Source: an uncultured Mucilaginibacter sp.
Lineage (GTDB): Bacteria > Bacteroidota > Bacteroidia > Sphingobacteriales > Sphingobacteriaceae
Length of the DNA: 64,000 nucleotides
NCBI GenBank assembly: GCA_903864275.1
Contig: CAIPFE010000014.1
Span: 310,001 to 374,000 of the forward strand
Direction: 5' to 3'
Numbering within the stretch: the stretch's first letter is position 1; each line of letters begins with the position of its first letter. Under the pieces are notes generated by a model. It was not told the DNA's origin and made no database searches. It was given only the letters and a program-made list of their open reading frames with translations. The position numbers and the translations under genes are program-made. Of this stretch, positions 1-6,528 are shown piece after piece.

Positions 1-164
1 CTGCCGATTGGCACGAACGCGAAGCTTATGACCTTGTAGGCATATTTTTTGAGGGCCATCCCGACCTGCGCCGCATTTTGCTTCCTGATGACTGGGAAGG
101 CTTCCCGCTAAGGAAAGATTATAAAACGGCGGAATATTATAAGGGGATACGGATTGATTTTTAA
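1..164 (+). CDS. nuoC: NADH-quinone oxidoreductase subunit C (3' end only)
   Basis: This is the C-terminal 53 codons of a gene that starts left of the window; the reading frame begins at base 3 and ends with TAA at 162-164. The visible peptide contains [23 protein letters not shown] and PLRKDY, the conserved tail of the 30-kDa subunit of complex I (NuoC), part of the peripheral arm that passes electrons from NADH to quinone at the inner membrane. nuoD follows on the same strand, the usual order, but an unrelated gene and about 1.5 kb separate them, where nuoC and nuoD are normally adjacent. Confidence 0.93.
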   Translation, partial: ADWHEREAYDLVGIFFEGHPDLRRILLPDDWEGFPLRKDYKTAEYYKGIRIDF

Positions 165-482
165 CCGATAAGAACCGGGATTAAATGCTTGTTTATATGA
201 ATGCCTTGTTCAACGATGTTTTTCAACGCAGAGCACACCAAGAAGGCACAAAGAACACGGAAAAACAAGTTGAAAATTGAGAATTATCAAAACTCAGTGT
301 ACTCAGTGTCTTCTCTGCATCACTCTGTTAAAGTTTTTAAATAATGCCATTCAGCGAATAAAATGCCCCCATTATTCGTAAGCTCAGCCCGTTAAATTGC
401 AGCCGTTTCCCCAACCTTTTTGGCTTAATTTCGTATTAAGCAAGATAACTTCAGTAAAATCAACAAAAGTCAATTTTAAATT
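165..482. other. Intergenic spacer with interspersed Bacteroidota-type repeat
   Basis: No gene is seen here. Bases about 225-262 carry a phrase of the type CAGAGCACACCAAGAAGGCAC followed by AAAGAACACGG. Similar wording recurs inverted at about 57017-57050 (GTGCTCTGTGTCTTC) and in the CCTTTGTGAAATCC text at 1492-1525. It is probably a dispersed non-coding repeat rather than a regulator of the next gene. Confidence 0.5.
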
Positions 483-1340
483 ATGGATATTATAAGAAGA
501 GATAATATTTCTTACGAAGAGTTCATGGAGGAACACTACAAACCCGGTATCCCGCTGGTTTTTACAAGCGCCGCAAAAGTTTGGAAAGCAAACGGCCTTT
601 TTACGCCCGACTGGTTCAGGGAAAATTATCCCGACCGTGTTACCGAATGCCGTGGCAAAAACTATAACATGAAAGAAATAATGGATCTGGTTGAAGCCAG
701 CACCGAAGAAAAACCGGCGCCATATCCGTTCATATTTAATATCCCGGAACAATTGCCGGAGCTTATGCCCTTAATAAAGCCGCTTGATTTAAACTACGCT
801 TCGCCAAACTGGCTTAAAAATAAAATGTTCCAATTGGGTAAATGGGGCGGCGCTACCGAGTTATTCATCGGCGGCCCGGGCGGCAAATTCCCTTATATGC
901 ATATCGATTATTATCACCTTAATGCCTGGATCACCCAGCTTTACGGCGAAAAAAGGTTCACTGTTTTCCCACGTGGCCAAGAGGAAATGTTATATCCCCG
1001 CGCGGATGATCCATGGCGTTCGGAACTAAATGTTTTTGAACCGGATTATGAAAAATTCCCGAAATTTAAAAATGCAACCCCCATAAATTTTGTAGTTGGA
1101 CCCGGTGAAACCCTGTTCATTCCCTTTGGTACCTGGCATACGGCCTATTCGTTAACCCCTACAATTTCAGTAGCTTTTGATACGCTGAACAGCAAAAATC
1201 ATAAAGAGTTTATGAAAGATGTGTGGACGTTTAAAAGCCGGCAAAGTAAATTGAAGGCTGTGGCAATGTACAGCTACGCCTGGCTGGCCACCCAAAGCAG
1301 CAAGATCGGCGAAGGCCTTGGGCAGAAAACGGCTTTTTGA
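483..1340 (+). CDS. JmjC-like cupin (Cupin_8) Fe(II)/2-oxoglutarate oxygenase family protein
   Basis: A 285-residue protein with the layout of cupin-like JmjC hydroxylases. The iron-binding facial triad is visible as H140-x-D142 (in YMHIDYYH) and H219 (in FGTWHTAYS). K157 (in YGEKRFTVFP) sits where a co-substrate-binding lysine is expected. Proteins of this fold hydroxylate proteins or small molecules using O2 and 2-oxoglutarate; the substrate cannot be told here. No signal peptide, so probably cytoplasmic. The ATG at 483 lacks an obvious Shine-Dalgarno sequence, as is common in this phylum. The gene interrupts the nuoC-nuoD order, and its 3' side abuts a palindromic repeat, suggesting a later insertion into the nuo operon. 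Confidence 0.8.
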   Translation: MDIIRRDNISYEEFMEEHYKPGIPLVFTSAAKVWKANGLFTPDWFRENYPDRVTECRGKNYNMKEIMDLVEASTEEKPAPYPFIFNIPEQLPELMPLIKPLDLNYASPNWLKNKMFQLGKWGGATELFIGGPGGKFPYMHIDYYHLNAWITQLYGEKRFTVFPRGQEEMLYPRADDPWRSELNVFEPDYEKFPKFKNATPINFVVGPGETLFIPFGTWHTAYSLTPTISVAFDTLNSKNHKEFMKDVWTFKSRQSKLKAVAMYSYAWLATQSSKIGEGLGQKTAF

Positions 1341-1346
1341 TTTCGG

Positions 1347-1651
1347 ATTTCGGATTTTCGTCCCGATAGCTATCGGGATCGGAATTTTAAAACGAGATAG
1401 ATACAATATAAATGAGCCTGCAGTTTAACATTGCCGGCTTTTCTTTTTTTAAAAATTCATATCGGTTATAATTTCAGACCGAGCACTTTGTGGCCTTTGT
1501 GAAATCCTTTGTGACCTTTGTGGTAAAAACTAACCGCCAAACCATGAAGCGCAAATTCCTCCGCACCCATGCCAATTTCCCGGTAATTTCAATAAATTTG
1601 AAATTCAAAATAAATCCGATCCCGATAGTTATCGGGACGAAAATCCGAAAT
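1347..1651. repeat. Pair of inverted 37-bp repeats, each holding a CCCGATAGCTATCGGG palindrome
   Basis: Copy one is at 1347-1383 and copy two, inverted, at 1615-1651. They agree at all but one position, at the centre of the palindrome (TCCCGATAGCTATCGGGA versus TCCCGATAACTATCGGGA). The outer text is ATTTCGGATTTTCG. Fragments of the same GGATTTCGGA wording recur at about 12263-12295 and 18904-18920. The 231 bp between the copies have no convincing gene and contain the CTTTGTGACCTTTGTGG-type dispersed repeat at 1488-1525. Confidence 0.7.
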
Positions 1652-1654
1652 CAA

Positions 1655-2851
1655 TTGAACAGTCCAAAGTACAGCATCGCTCTAAACAAATACCACCAAA
1701 AGATCGCTTCGGCGGCCACCGAAGATATGGTGCTGAACATGGGCCCGCAGCACCCCTCCACGCATGGTGTTTTACGGCTCGAGCTGATAACTGACGGCGA
1801 GATTGTTAAAGAAGTTATCCCCCACATCGGCTACCTGCACCGCTGTTTCGAAAAACATGCCGAATCGTTAACCTACCAGCAAACTATCCCCTTTACCGAC
1901 AGAATGGATTACCTGGCCTCCATGAATAACAGCCATGCCTTTGTGATGGGTGTTGAGCGGATGATGGGCATTGATAAGGATATCCCCAAACGAATTGAAT
2001 ATATCCGCGTACTGGTTTGCGAGCTCAACCGTATTGGCTCGCACCTGATAGCCATTGGCACTTATGGTATCGACATCGGCGCTTTTACCCCATTTTTATG
2101 GTGCTTCCGCGACAGGGAGCATATTATGGGCATGCTGGAATGGGCGTCAGGATCGAGAATGCTGTATAATTATATTTGGGTGGGCGGTTTATTTTACGAT
2201 CTGCCGGTTGGCTTTGAGGAACGCTGCCGCGAATTTGTGGACTATTTTAAGCCCAAAATGGTCGAGCTAAACCAGCTTTTAACCGATAATGAGGTATTTA
2301 TCAGTCGCACGGCGAATATCGGCGTATTGCCGCTTGATGTGGCTATTAATTACGGATGCTCGGGCCCTATGCTCCGCGGATCGGGGCTTAAGTGGGATTT
2401 GCGAAGGATCGATAATTATTCTGCTTACCCTGAACTGGAATTTGATATTCCCGTTGGGAAGGGCGAAATGGGTGCAGTTGGCGATTGCTGGGACCGCTAT
2501 AAGGTACGTGTAGATGAGATAGGGCAATCGCTCAAAATGATCGAACAATGCCTTGACCGGTTGCAAAAAGAGCTTAAACGCACCCCGGAATTTGATCCAC
2601 GGTCAAAACTACCGCGTAAAACCATACCCAAAGCGCAGGACTACTACGTGCGCTGCGAGGGCGCTAAAGGCGAGTTGGGCTTTTATTTTATGGCCGATGG
2701 CAAATCGGAGATACCCACGCGAGTAAAAGCCCGTGCGCCAAGCTTTAACAATTTGTCGGTGTTGCCCGAAATTGCCCGGGGCGTTATGATCGCCGACCTG
2801 ATAGCCATCGTCGGCTCCATTGATTTTGTGCTGGGCGAGGTTGACCGGTAA
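1655..2851 (+). CDS. nuoD: NADH-quinone oxidoreductase subunit D (49-kDa)
   Basis: The core begins [20 protein letters not shown], the signature of the 49-kDa subunit of complex I, which forms the quinone-binding chamber with NuoB. The rest (HRGxEK-like [35 protein letters not shown]) is intact to the usual GEVDR end. The open frame runs back to an ATG at 1490, but its first ~55 codons cross dispersed repeats and are unlikely to be real. The TTG at 1655 gives 398 residues, close to the family length; the first core ATG is at 1727. I chose TTG on length, without ribosome-binding-site support. The next gene is on the opposite strand, so nuoE-N are not downstream here. Confidence 0.9.
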   Translation: MNSPKYSIALNKYHQKIASAATEDMVLNMGPQHPSTHGVLRLELITDGEIVKEVIPHIGYLHRCFEKHAESLTYQQTIPFTDRMDYLASMNNSHAFVMGVERMMGIDKDIPKRIEYIRVLVCELNRIGSHLIAIGTYGIDIGAFTPFLWCFRDREHIMGMLEWASGSRMLYNYIWVGGLFYDLPVGFEERCREFVDYFKPKMVELNQLLTDNEVFISRTANIGVLPLDVAINYGCSGPMLRGSGLKWDLRRIDNYSAYPELEFDIPVGKGEMGAVGDCWDRYKVRVDEIGQSLKMIEQCLDRLQKELKRTPEFDPRSKLPRKTIPKAQDYYVRCEGAKGELGFYFMADGKSEIPTRVKARAPSFNNLSVLPEIARGVMIADLIAIVGSIDFVLGEVDR

Positions 2852-2861
2852 GTTGTAAACG

Positions 2862-2889
2862 AAAAACGCCCCGTTACCGGAGCGCCTTT
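2862..2889. terminator. Bidirectional hairpin terminator between convergent genes
   Basis: A seven-pair stem (CGCCCCG with CGGAGCG, one mismatch, loop TTAC) is preceded by an A run and followed by TTT. It sits between nuoD and the convergent protease gene, so it can end transcripts from both sides. Confidence 0.6.
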
Positions 2890-2915
2890 GCAATATATAA
2901 TTGTGATTTGGGGAC

Positions 2916-3998
2916 TTATTGATTATAGACTTTTATCATAAAAACATAATTCTTCAACTTTTTCACCTGTTGTACAGTGTTGAAGCTGGCTAAAGTATTC
3001 TTATAGTTAAGATTCACCTTGTTATCTAGAGAATCGATAGCATTCAATAAGTAGCTTGCCTTAACGGCAAAATGTACGCCTTCCATCTGGGTCTGTTTCG
3101 CCTGAATAATACCTATTACATTACCCCTGCTGTCCATTAAAGGACCGCCGCTGTTTCCCGGGTTAATAGGAATAGATATCTGGTAATTAAGGCTGTCGCC
3201 ATTTAAACCATTGGCTGAAGTTAATTTTCCGTCGTCATATACCGGTGACTCCTGGGAATAGCCATAAGTATAAACACTTTCGGCCAGATCGCTTTGAGCC
3301 CGTTTAAAAGTGTAGGGAATGACCCCGAGATTTCTGAACGCAGTATCTTCTATTCTTAAAATAGCTATATCATTTTCAGGTTCAGAGTGTATTACCTTAG
3401 CTTTAAATGATTTTCCCGCGGCGTTCTGAACATATACCGAATCGGCCCCTTCTATTACGTGATAATTTGTTGCTATCAGCCCGCTGGCAGTAATGGCAAA
3501 CCCCGTGCCCCTGTATTTACCAGGATTATCGTATGTTTTTTTAGGGCGCTTAAGATTATTTAACTGGTCATTTATCTTATCGGCCTTTTGATTTATTTTG
3601 GCTACTTCGCCCCTGAGCCTAAGATAGTTCACTTCCCGGTTACTTAAATACCCAGTAAAAAACAAGGTACACAATACCGCAAAAATGGCGATTGAAGCGG
3701 CAACGGATATTTTTGAATGATGGTTGCGCCATAAGTTAACTATCCACGAAGGATGGATCATCAGCTCATCCTCCAAAGTATGCACATCAATCTCATCATG
3801 AATGGCATTTAAGCGTTTTTCAAGTTCCAGGCGCTCGCCGTATTGTCTTATGAGGCCGGTAAAATGCTTATGTTCGGTTACCTTGCTGTTAATTTCTGGG
3901 TTCTCGTTTCTAAGTATCTCGAAATGGGCACGTTCCGCAGCGGTCATCTCACCGTTTACGTACCTCTCAATTGCTTCCAATAGTTCGTTCTCGCTCAT
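2916..3998 (-). CDS. Membrane-anchored anti-sigma-like protein fused to a trypsin-like (S1C) protease
   Basis: 360 residues from the ATG at 3998, chosen because AAGGAG lies just upstream; an earlier in-frame ATG at 4052 lies inside the sigma-factor gene. Residues 1-45 (LLEAIERYVNGEMTAAE) resemble the cytoplasmic N-terminus of Bacteroidota anti-sigma factors, residues ~97-117 form one membrane span, a coiled-coil linker follows, and the rest is a DegP/trypsin-like domain. The catalytic triad is complete: H180 (TNYHV), D210 (ENDIAIL) and S283 (NPGNSGGPL). No PDZ domain is seen. The gene follows an ECF sigma-factor gene by 11 bp, so the pair should be one operon. I infer a membrane protein coupling envelope proteolysis to sigma-factor control; the anti-sigma role is inferred, the protease fold is clear. 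Confidence 0.8.
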   Translation of the reverse strand: MSENELLEAIERYVNGEMTAAERAHFEILRNENPEINSKVTEHKHFTGLIRQYGERLELEKRLNAIHDEIDVHTLEDELMIHPSWIVNLWRNHHSKISVAASIAIFAVLCTLFFTGYLSNREVNYLRLRGEVAKINQKADKINDQLNNLKRPKKTYDNPGKYRGTGFAITASGLIATNYHVIEGADSVYVQNAAGKSFKAKVIHSEPENDIAILRIEDTAFRNLGVIPYTFKRAQSDLAESVYTYGYSQESPVYDDGKLTSANGLNGDSLNYQISIPINPGNSGGPLMDSRGNVIGIIQAKQTQMEGVHFAVKASYLLNAIDSLDNKVNLNYKNTLASFNTVQQVKKLKNYVFMIKVYNQ

Positions 3999-4009
3999 AT
4001 CTTTTCTCC

Positions 4010-4579
4010 TTACTTCTGCTGAAAAAATAGTTTTTTCAACCTTTGCAGGCATTTATATTTCTGGGTTTTGGCATTATCCGCATTGGTATACCCAAAACTT
4101 TCGCAGATCTCCTGCATCGACCTGTCATTTATATAAAAATCTTCTATAATCGTTTTACAGGGTTCGCCTAATGAACGCAGGGCTTTCCCCATTTTGTTAA
4201 ACTGTACATCCCTTTCGTTATTTTTCTCGGTATCATCAACAACTGATAAATACTCCTCAAAATCCCTTATATCGCCGCCGTACCGGTTCATCTGGCTTAA
4301 CCTCTTGAGCCAAAGCCGCCGGCAAACTGAATATATATAGGTTTTAAGCTTACTGCTTAATTCAAAATCACCCGTCTTAACTTTATTATAAAGGATTATA
4401 ATTGCCTCCTGGTAAATATCTTTAGCATCGTCCCCGTCACCATTATTATTAATAATTAACTGTAATACCATCGGAAAGTAACCGGTGTATAACCGCTTTA
4501 AAACGCTTTCCGAGTTATTAAGGATACCCAGTATTACTTCGCTATCCGTTGGAATTCCGCTATTTAACTCTTTACTCAC
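4010..4579 (-). CDS. ECF-type RNA polymerase sigma factor
   Basis: A 189-residue sigma-70-family protein. Region 2 is around residues 25-95 (LYTGYFPMVLQLI, DAKDIYQEAIIILYNKV, LKTYIYSVCRRLWLKRL) and region 4 around 130-185 (LGEPCKTIIEDFYINDRSMQEICESFG), with a linker lacking region 3, which defines the extracytoplasmic-function class. It redirects core RNA polymerase to a small stress or envelope regulon. The anti-sigma-like protease follows 11 bp downstream, the usual sigma/anti-sigma order. It is divergent from the lysine-rich lipoprotein array, which makes that array a possible target, but no shared promoter motif was seen. Confidence 0.88.
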   Translation of the reverse strand: MSKELNSGIPTDSEVILGILNNSESVLKRLYTGYFPMVLQLIINNNGDGDDAKDIYQEAIIILYNKVKTGDFELSSKLKTYIYSVCRRLWLKRLSQMNRYGGDIRDFEEYLSVVDDTEKNNERDVQFNKMGKALRSLGEPCKTIIEDFYINDRSMQEICESFGYTNADNAKTQKYKCLQRLKKLFFQQK

Positions 4580-4656
4580 TACTTAATACAATTTATGCGA
4601 AATTGTAACCCATTATTGACAAAAAAAAATTAAACCGGAAATATATTTTGGGTTTA

Positions 4657-4815
4657 GAGGTTAGAGACCGGAGATTAGAGGTTAGGAGCAGAGATTAGTG
4701 ATTAGAGATCAGCGGTTAGTTTTAATCTGCCTGAAAGGGAAATTACCACATTAAGAGCTATTCCCAAATAGTCTCCAGTCCTTAATCTCCGAGCCTAACT
4801 AATCTATGATCTCTA
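4657..4815. repeat. Short-period inverted-arm array (GAGATTAG type)
   Basis: The left arm (about 4657-4720) is built of imperfect 7-9-nt units such as GAGGTTAGAGACC, GGAGATTAGAG and GATTAGAGATC. The right arm (about 4770-4820) reads as their complement (AGTCTCCAGTC, CTTAATCTCC, GATCTCTAATC). Together they could fold into a long imperfect stem between divergent genes. The same architecture with the same unit occurs at 14164-14276. Confidence 0.6.
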
Positions 4816-4880
4816 ATCACCGCCCCCCAAACATTTCTGCGTCAAAACTGTTTTCTACTAACATTTTAAACATTAACGCC

Positions 4881-5153
4881 ATGAAAAATTCATTTATGAT
4901 CACACTTTTAGCAATAGCGGTTTCGCTGTCTGTTGCTGCCTGTAACGGAAATAAATCAGGAAGTGCAACAGATTCTGCCAAAGTTGATTCTTCTTCATCT
5001 TCGTCTAAAACCACGACGGATACCACGAGGAAAATAGACACCGTAAAGGCCGCCACAGACACTTCAAAAGCGAAAATTGATACTGTGAGCAAAATTGTCA
5101 CAAAATCTACCGATGTTAAAAAATCAGAAGTTAAGAAAGAAAAGAAAAACTAG
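4881..5153 (+). CDS. Small lysine/serine/threonine-rich lipoprotein, copy 1
   Basis: 90 residues from the ATG at 4881. The same MKNSF opening in the next three genes fixes this start over an in-frame ATG at 4806. Residues 1-20 are a lipoprotein signal with lipobox SVAAC and acylated C21. The remainder is low-complexity (SSSSSSKTTTDTT, then alternating DT/K and KKSEVKKEKKN) with a strongly basic end. Nothing suggests an enzyme. It should be exported and lipid-anchored with an extended charged tail facing the periplasm or outside. It is the most divergent of the four copies and lacks the repeated leader seen before copies 2-4. Confidence 0.75.
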   Translation: MKNSFMITLLAIAVSLSVAACNGNKSGSATDSAKVDSSSSSSKTTTDTTRKIDTVKAATDTSKAKIDTVSKIVTKSTDVKKSEVKKEKKN

Positions 5154-5275
5154 AGGTTGTAAGGGTTGTAAAACATTCTCAAATGATACACCATTTACAA
5201 CTTTTTTTTTCAACTATTTACAACCTCTGCAACCATTACAACTTTTTTCAACTAATTACAACCTTTACAACTGCT
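5150..5275. repeat. Short-period inverted-arm array (GGTTGTAAG type)
   Basis: Just after copy 1 the text AGGTTGTAAGGGTTGTAAAA is answered by a run of complementary units (TTTACAACTT, TTTACAACCTC, ATTACAACTT, ATTACAACCTTTACAACTG). The spacing is about nine bases, giving a long imperfect stem. The open frame that crosses it has a three-residue period that only mirrors the repeat. The same unit is used at 15057-15204. Confidence 0.6.
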
Positions 5276-5339
5276 TGTTGGGTTACCTTTCCTTACTTGG
5301 GGTATTAACCGTAAATATTAACTCTTTAAAACTCAAAAA

Positions 5340-5534
5340 ATGAAAAATTCATTCAAACTTGGCATCCTTGCTTTAGCTATTTCTGTTACTGCTGCTGCTT
5401 GTGCAGGCACTGCAAAAACTGGCGGTTCCGATTCAACTGTAAAAGTTGACTCAACTGTTAAGAAAGATTCGACCGTTAAAGTTGACTCAACCAAAAAAGA
5501 CACTACTAAGAAAGACACAACCAAGAAAAAATAA
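5340..5534 (+). CDS. Small lysine-rich lipoprotein, copy 2
   Basis: 64 residues beginning MKNSFKLGILALAIS, lipobox TAAAC with C21, then a tail of DSTVKVDSTVKKDSTVKVDS-type repeats and DTTKKDTTKKK at the end. Each tail unit alternates an acidic residue, a hydroxyl residue and lysine, and the C-terminus is three lysines. Function unknown; an envelope lipoprotein that contacts anionic polymers such as peptidoglycan is possible but unproved. A leader of the form GGGTTACCTTT (5280-5290) then GGGTATTAAC precedes it, a pattern repeated before copies 3 and 4. Confidence 0.8.
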   Translation: MKNSFKLGILALAISVTAAACAGTAKTGGSDSTVKVDSTVKKDSTVKVDSTKKDTTKKDTTKKK

Positions 5535-5566
5535 TTTTTTTTTGTTGATTTTTAGTTTTTACTGTG

Positions 5567-5612
5567 AAAGGTAATCCTGGTTCCATTTTTTGAATTACGG
5601 GTTACCTTTTGC
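5567..5612 (+). terminator. AAAGGTAA...GGGTTACCTTTT hairpin after copy 2
   Basis: AAAGGTAATCC at 5567-5577 pairs with GGGTTACCTTTT at 5599-5610, giving a stem of about ten pairs that ends in a T run. It follows the copy 2 stop codon by 33 bp and looks like an intrinsic terminator. The right arm is the same phrase found in the gene leaders. Confidence 0.65.
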
Positions 5613-5758
5613 TTTGTAACCGGCCATTCAACACTGATTTGGCAAAGAAGTCAAAATCTATAAAAACGATAGATTTTATATTTTTTTTAAACTAAATGGG
5701 TTACCTTTTTCAAATCCGGGTATTAACTACCAAACATTCACATTAAAATTTAAAAAAA

Positions 5759-5950
5759 ATGAAAAATTCTTTCAAAATGGGCGCTTTAGCCTTAGTTATT
5801 GCTGTTTCTTTCGCAGCTTGTAAAGGTAAAGGCGCTGCTGGTTCTGATACAACAAAAGTTGATTCGACTGTTAAAGTTGATTCGACCGTTAAAAAAGACA
5901 CAACTGTTAAAGTTGACACCACTAAAAAAGATACAACCAAGAAAAAATAA
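5759..5950 (+). CDS. Small lysine-rich lipoprotein, copy 3
   Basis: 63 residues, beginning MKNSFKMGALALVIAVSFAAC with C21 as the lipid-attachment cysteine, then KGKGAAGSDTTKVDST and further DSTVK / DTTKK units to a KKK end. It is very close to copies 2 and 4 in the signal and linker (KGKGAAG shared with copy 4), so the array arose by tandem duplication with later change of repeat number. The leader at 5698-5726 repeats the GGGTTACCTTTTT then CCGGGTATTAAC pattern. Function unknown. Confidence 0.8.
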   Translation: MKNSFKMGALALVIAVSFAACKGKGAAGSDTTKVDSTVKVDSTVKKDTTVKVDTTKKDTTKKK

Positions 5951-5990
5951 TTTAATTTTTTTCTGTTAATTTTTAGTTTTTTTACTGCCA

Positions 5991-6036
5991 AAAAGGTAAC
6001 CTGTAATTTTATTTAAAAATTTCGGGTTACCTTTTG
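5991..6036 (+). terminator. AAAAGGTAACC...GGGTTACCTTTT hairpin after copy 3
   Basis: AAAAGGTAACC at 5991-6001 pairs with GGGTTACCTTTT at 6024-6035, ending in a T run. The right arm also occupies the leader position of copy 4, so here terminator and leader are the same sequence. Confidence 0.65.
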
Positions 6037-6086
6037 TTGTTTCTGGTATTAAAAGCAAAACTATTAATCACTTAAAAAAAATTAAC

Positions 6087-6320
6087 ATGAAAAATTCTTT
6101 CAAATTAGGCGTATTAGCTTTAGCTATCGCTGTATCTTTTGCAGCTTGCAAAGGTAAAGGCGCTGCCGGCGGCGATTCAACAAAAACTGATTCAGCTAAA
6201 ATGGATTCAGCTAAAATGGATTCAGCTAAGATGGACACAGCTAAGAAAATGGCTGATACAGCTAAGAAAATGGCTGATACAGCTAAAAAAATGGCTAAAG
6301 ACACTGCTAAGAAAAAGTAA
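6087..6320 (+). CDS. Small lysine-rich lipoprotein, copy 4
   Basis: 77 residues: MKNSFKLGVLALAIAVSFAAC (C21 lipidated), KGKGAAGGDSTKTD, then four-residue-spaced DSAKM units and three DTAKKMA heptads before KDTAKKK. Unlike copies 2 and 3, whose tails are valine/threonine rich, this tail is alanine/methionine/lysine rich and should form an amphipathic helix. Related origin but different tail physics suggests the repeats are free to diverge. It is the last gene of the array; a strong terminator follows. Function unknown. Confidence 0.8.
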   Translation: MKNSFKLGVLALAIAVSFAACKGKGAAGGDSTKTDSAKMDSAKMDSAKMDTAKKMADTAKKMADTAKKMAKDTAKKK

Positions 6321-6341
6321 TTTGATTTTTTTAGTACAAAA

Positions 6342-6377
6342 CAAAAGCGCCCTGGTAATTACCGGGGCGTTTTTGTT
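6342..6377 (+). terminator. Intrinsic terminator ending the lipoprotein array
   Basis: AAAAGCGCCCTGGTAA followed by TTACCGGGGCGTTTTT forms a stem of about eleven pairs with T tail, 22 bp after copy 4. A second hairpin (GCGGTGGGTTT with AACCCATCGC) lies at 6407-6430 before the next gene. Confidence 0.75.
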
Positions 6378-6528
6378 TTGTATACGTAACAGGTGTACTA
6401 ACTATAGCGGTGGGTTTAAAACCCATCGCCATGATTAGTAAATGGAGCACATGTGTTTGGTATCCTTCTACATAAAATTTATATGTCTTATACAAATAGA
6501 TAATTAATTTTACGGCCAAACATCTGCT

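Noticed and set aside
384..752. Open frame of 122 codons on the minus strand over the cupin gene
   Set aside because: It is antisense to the well-supported cupin gene, has no recognisable domain, and its composition follows the sense gene's codon structure.
1490..1654. N-terminal extension of NuoD from the ATG at 1490
   Set aside because: These codons cross dispersed intergenic repeats (CTTTGTGACCTTTGTGG and the CCCGATAGTTATCGGG palindrome); NuoD proteins begin close to the [10 protein letters not shown] core.
5095..5343. Open frame with period-three residues (GCKGCK, LQPLQPLQL)
   Set aside because: The periodicity reflects the nine-nucleotide spacer repeat at 5150-5275, not a protein.
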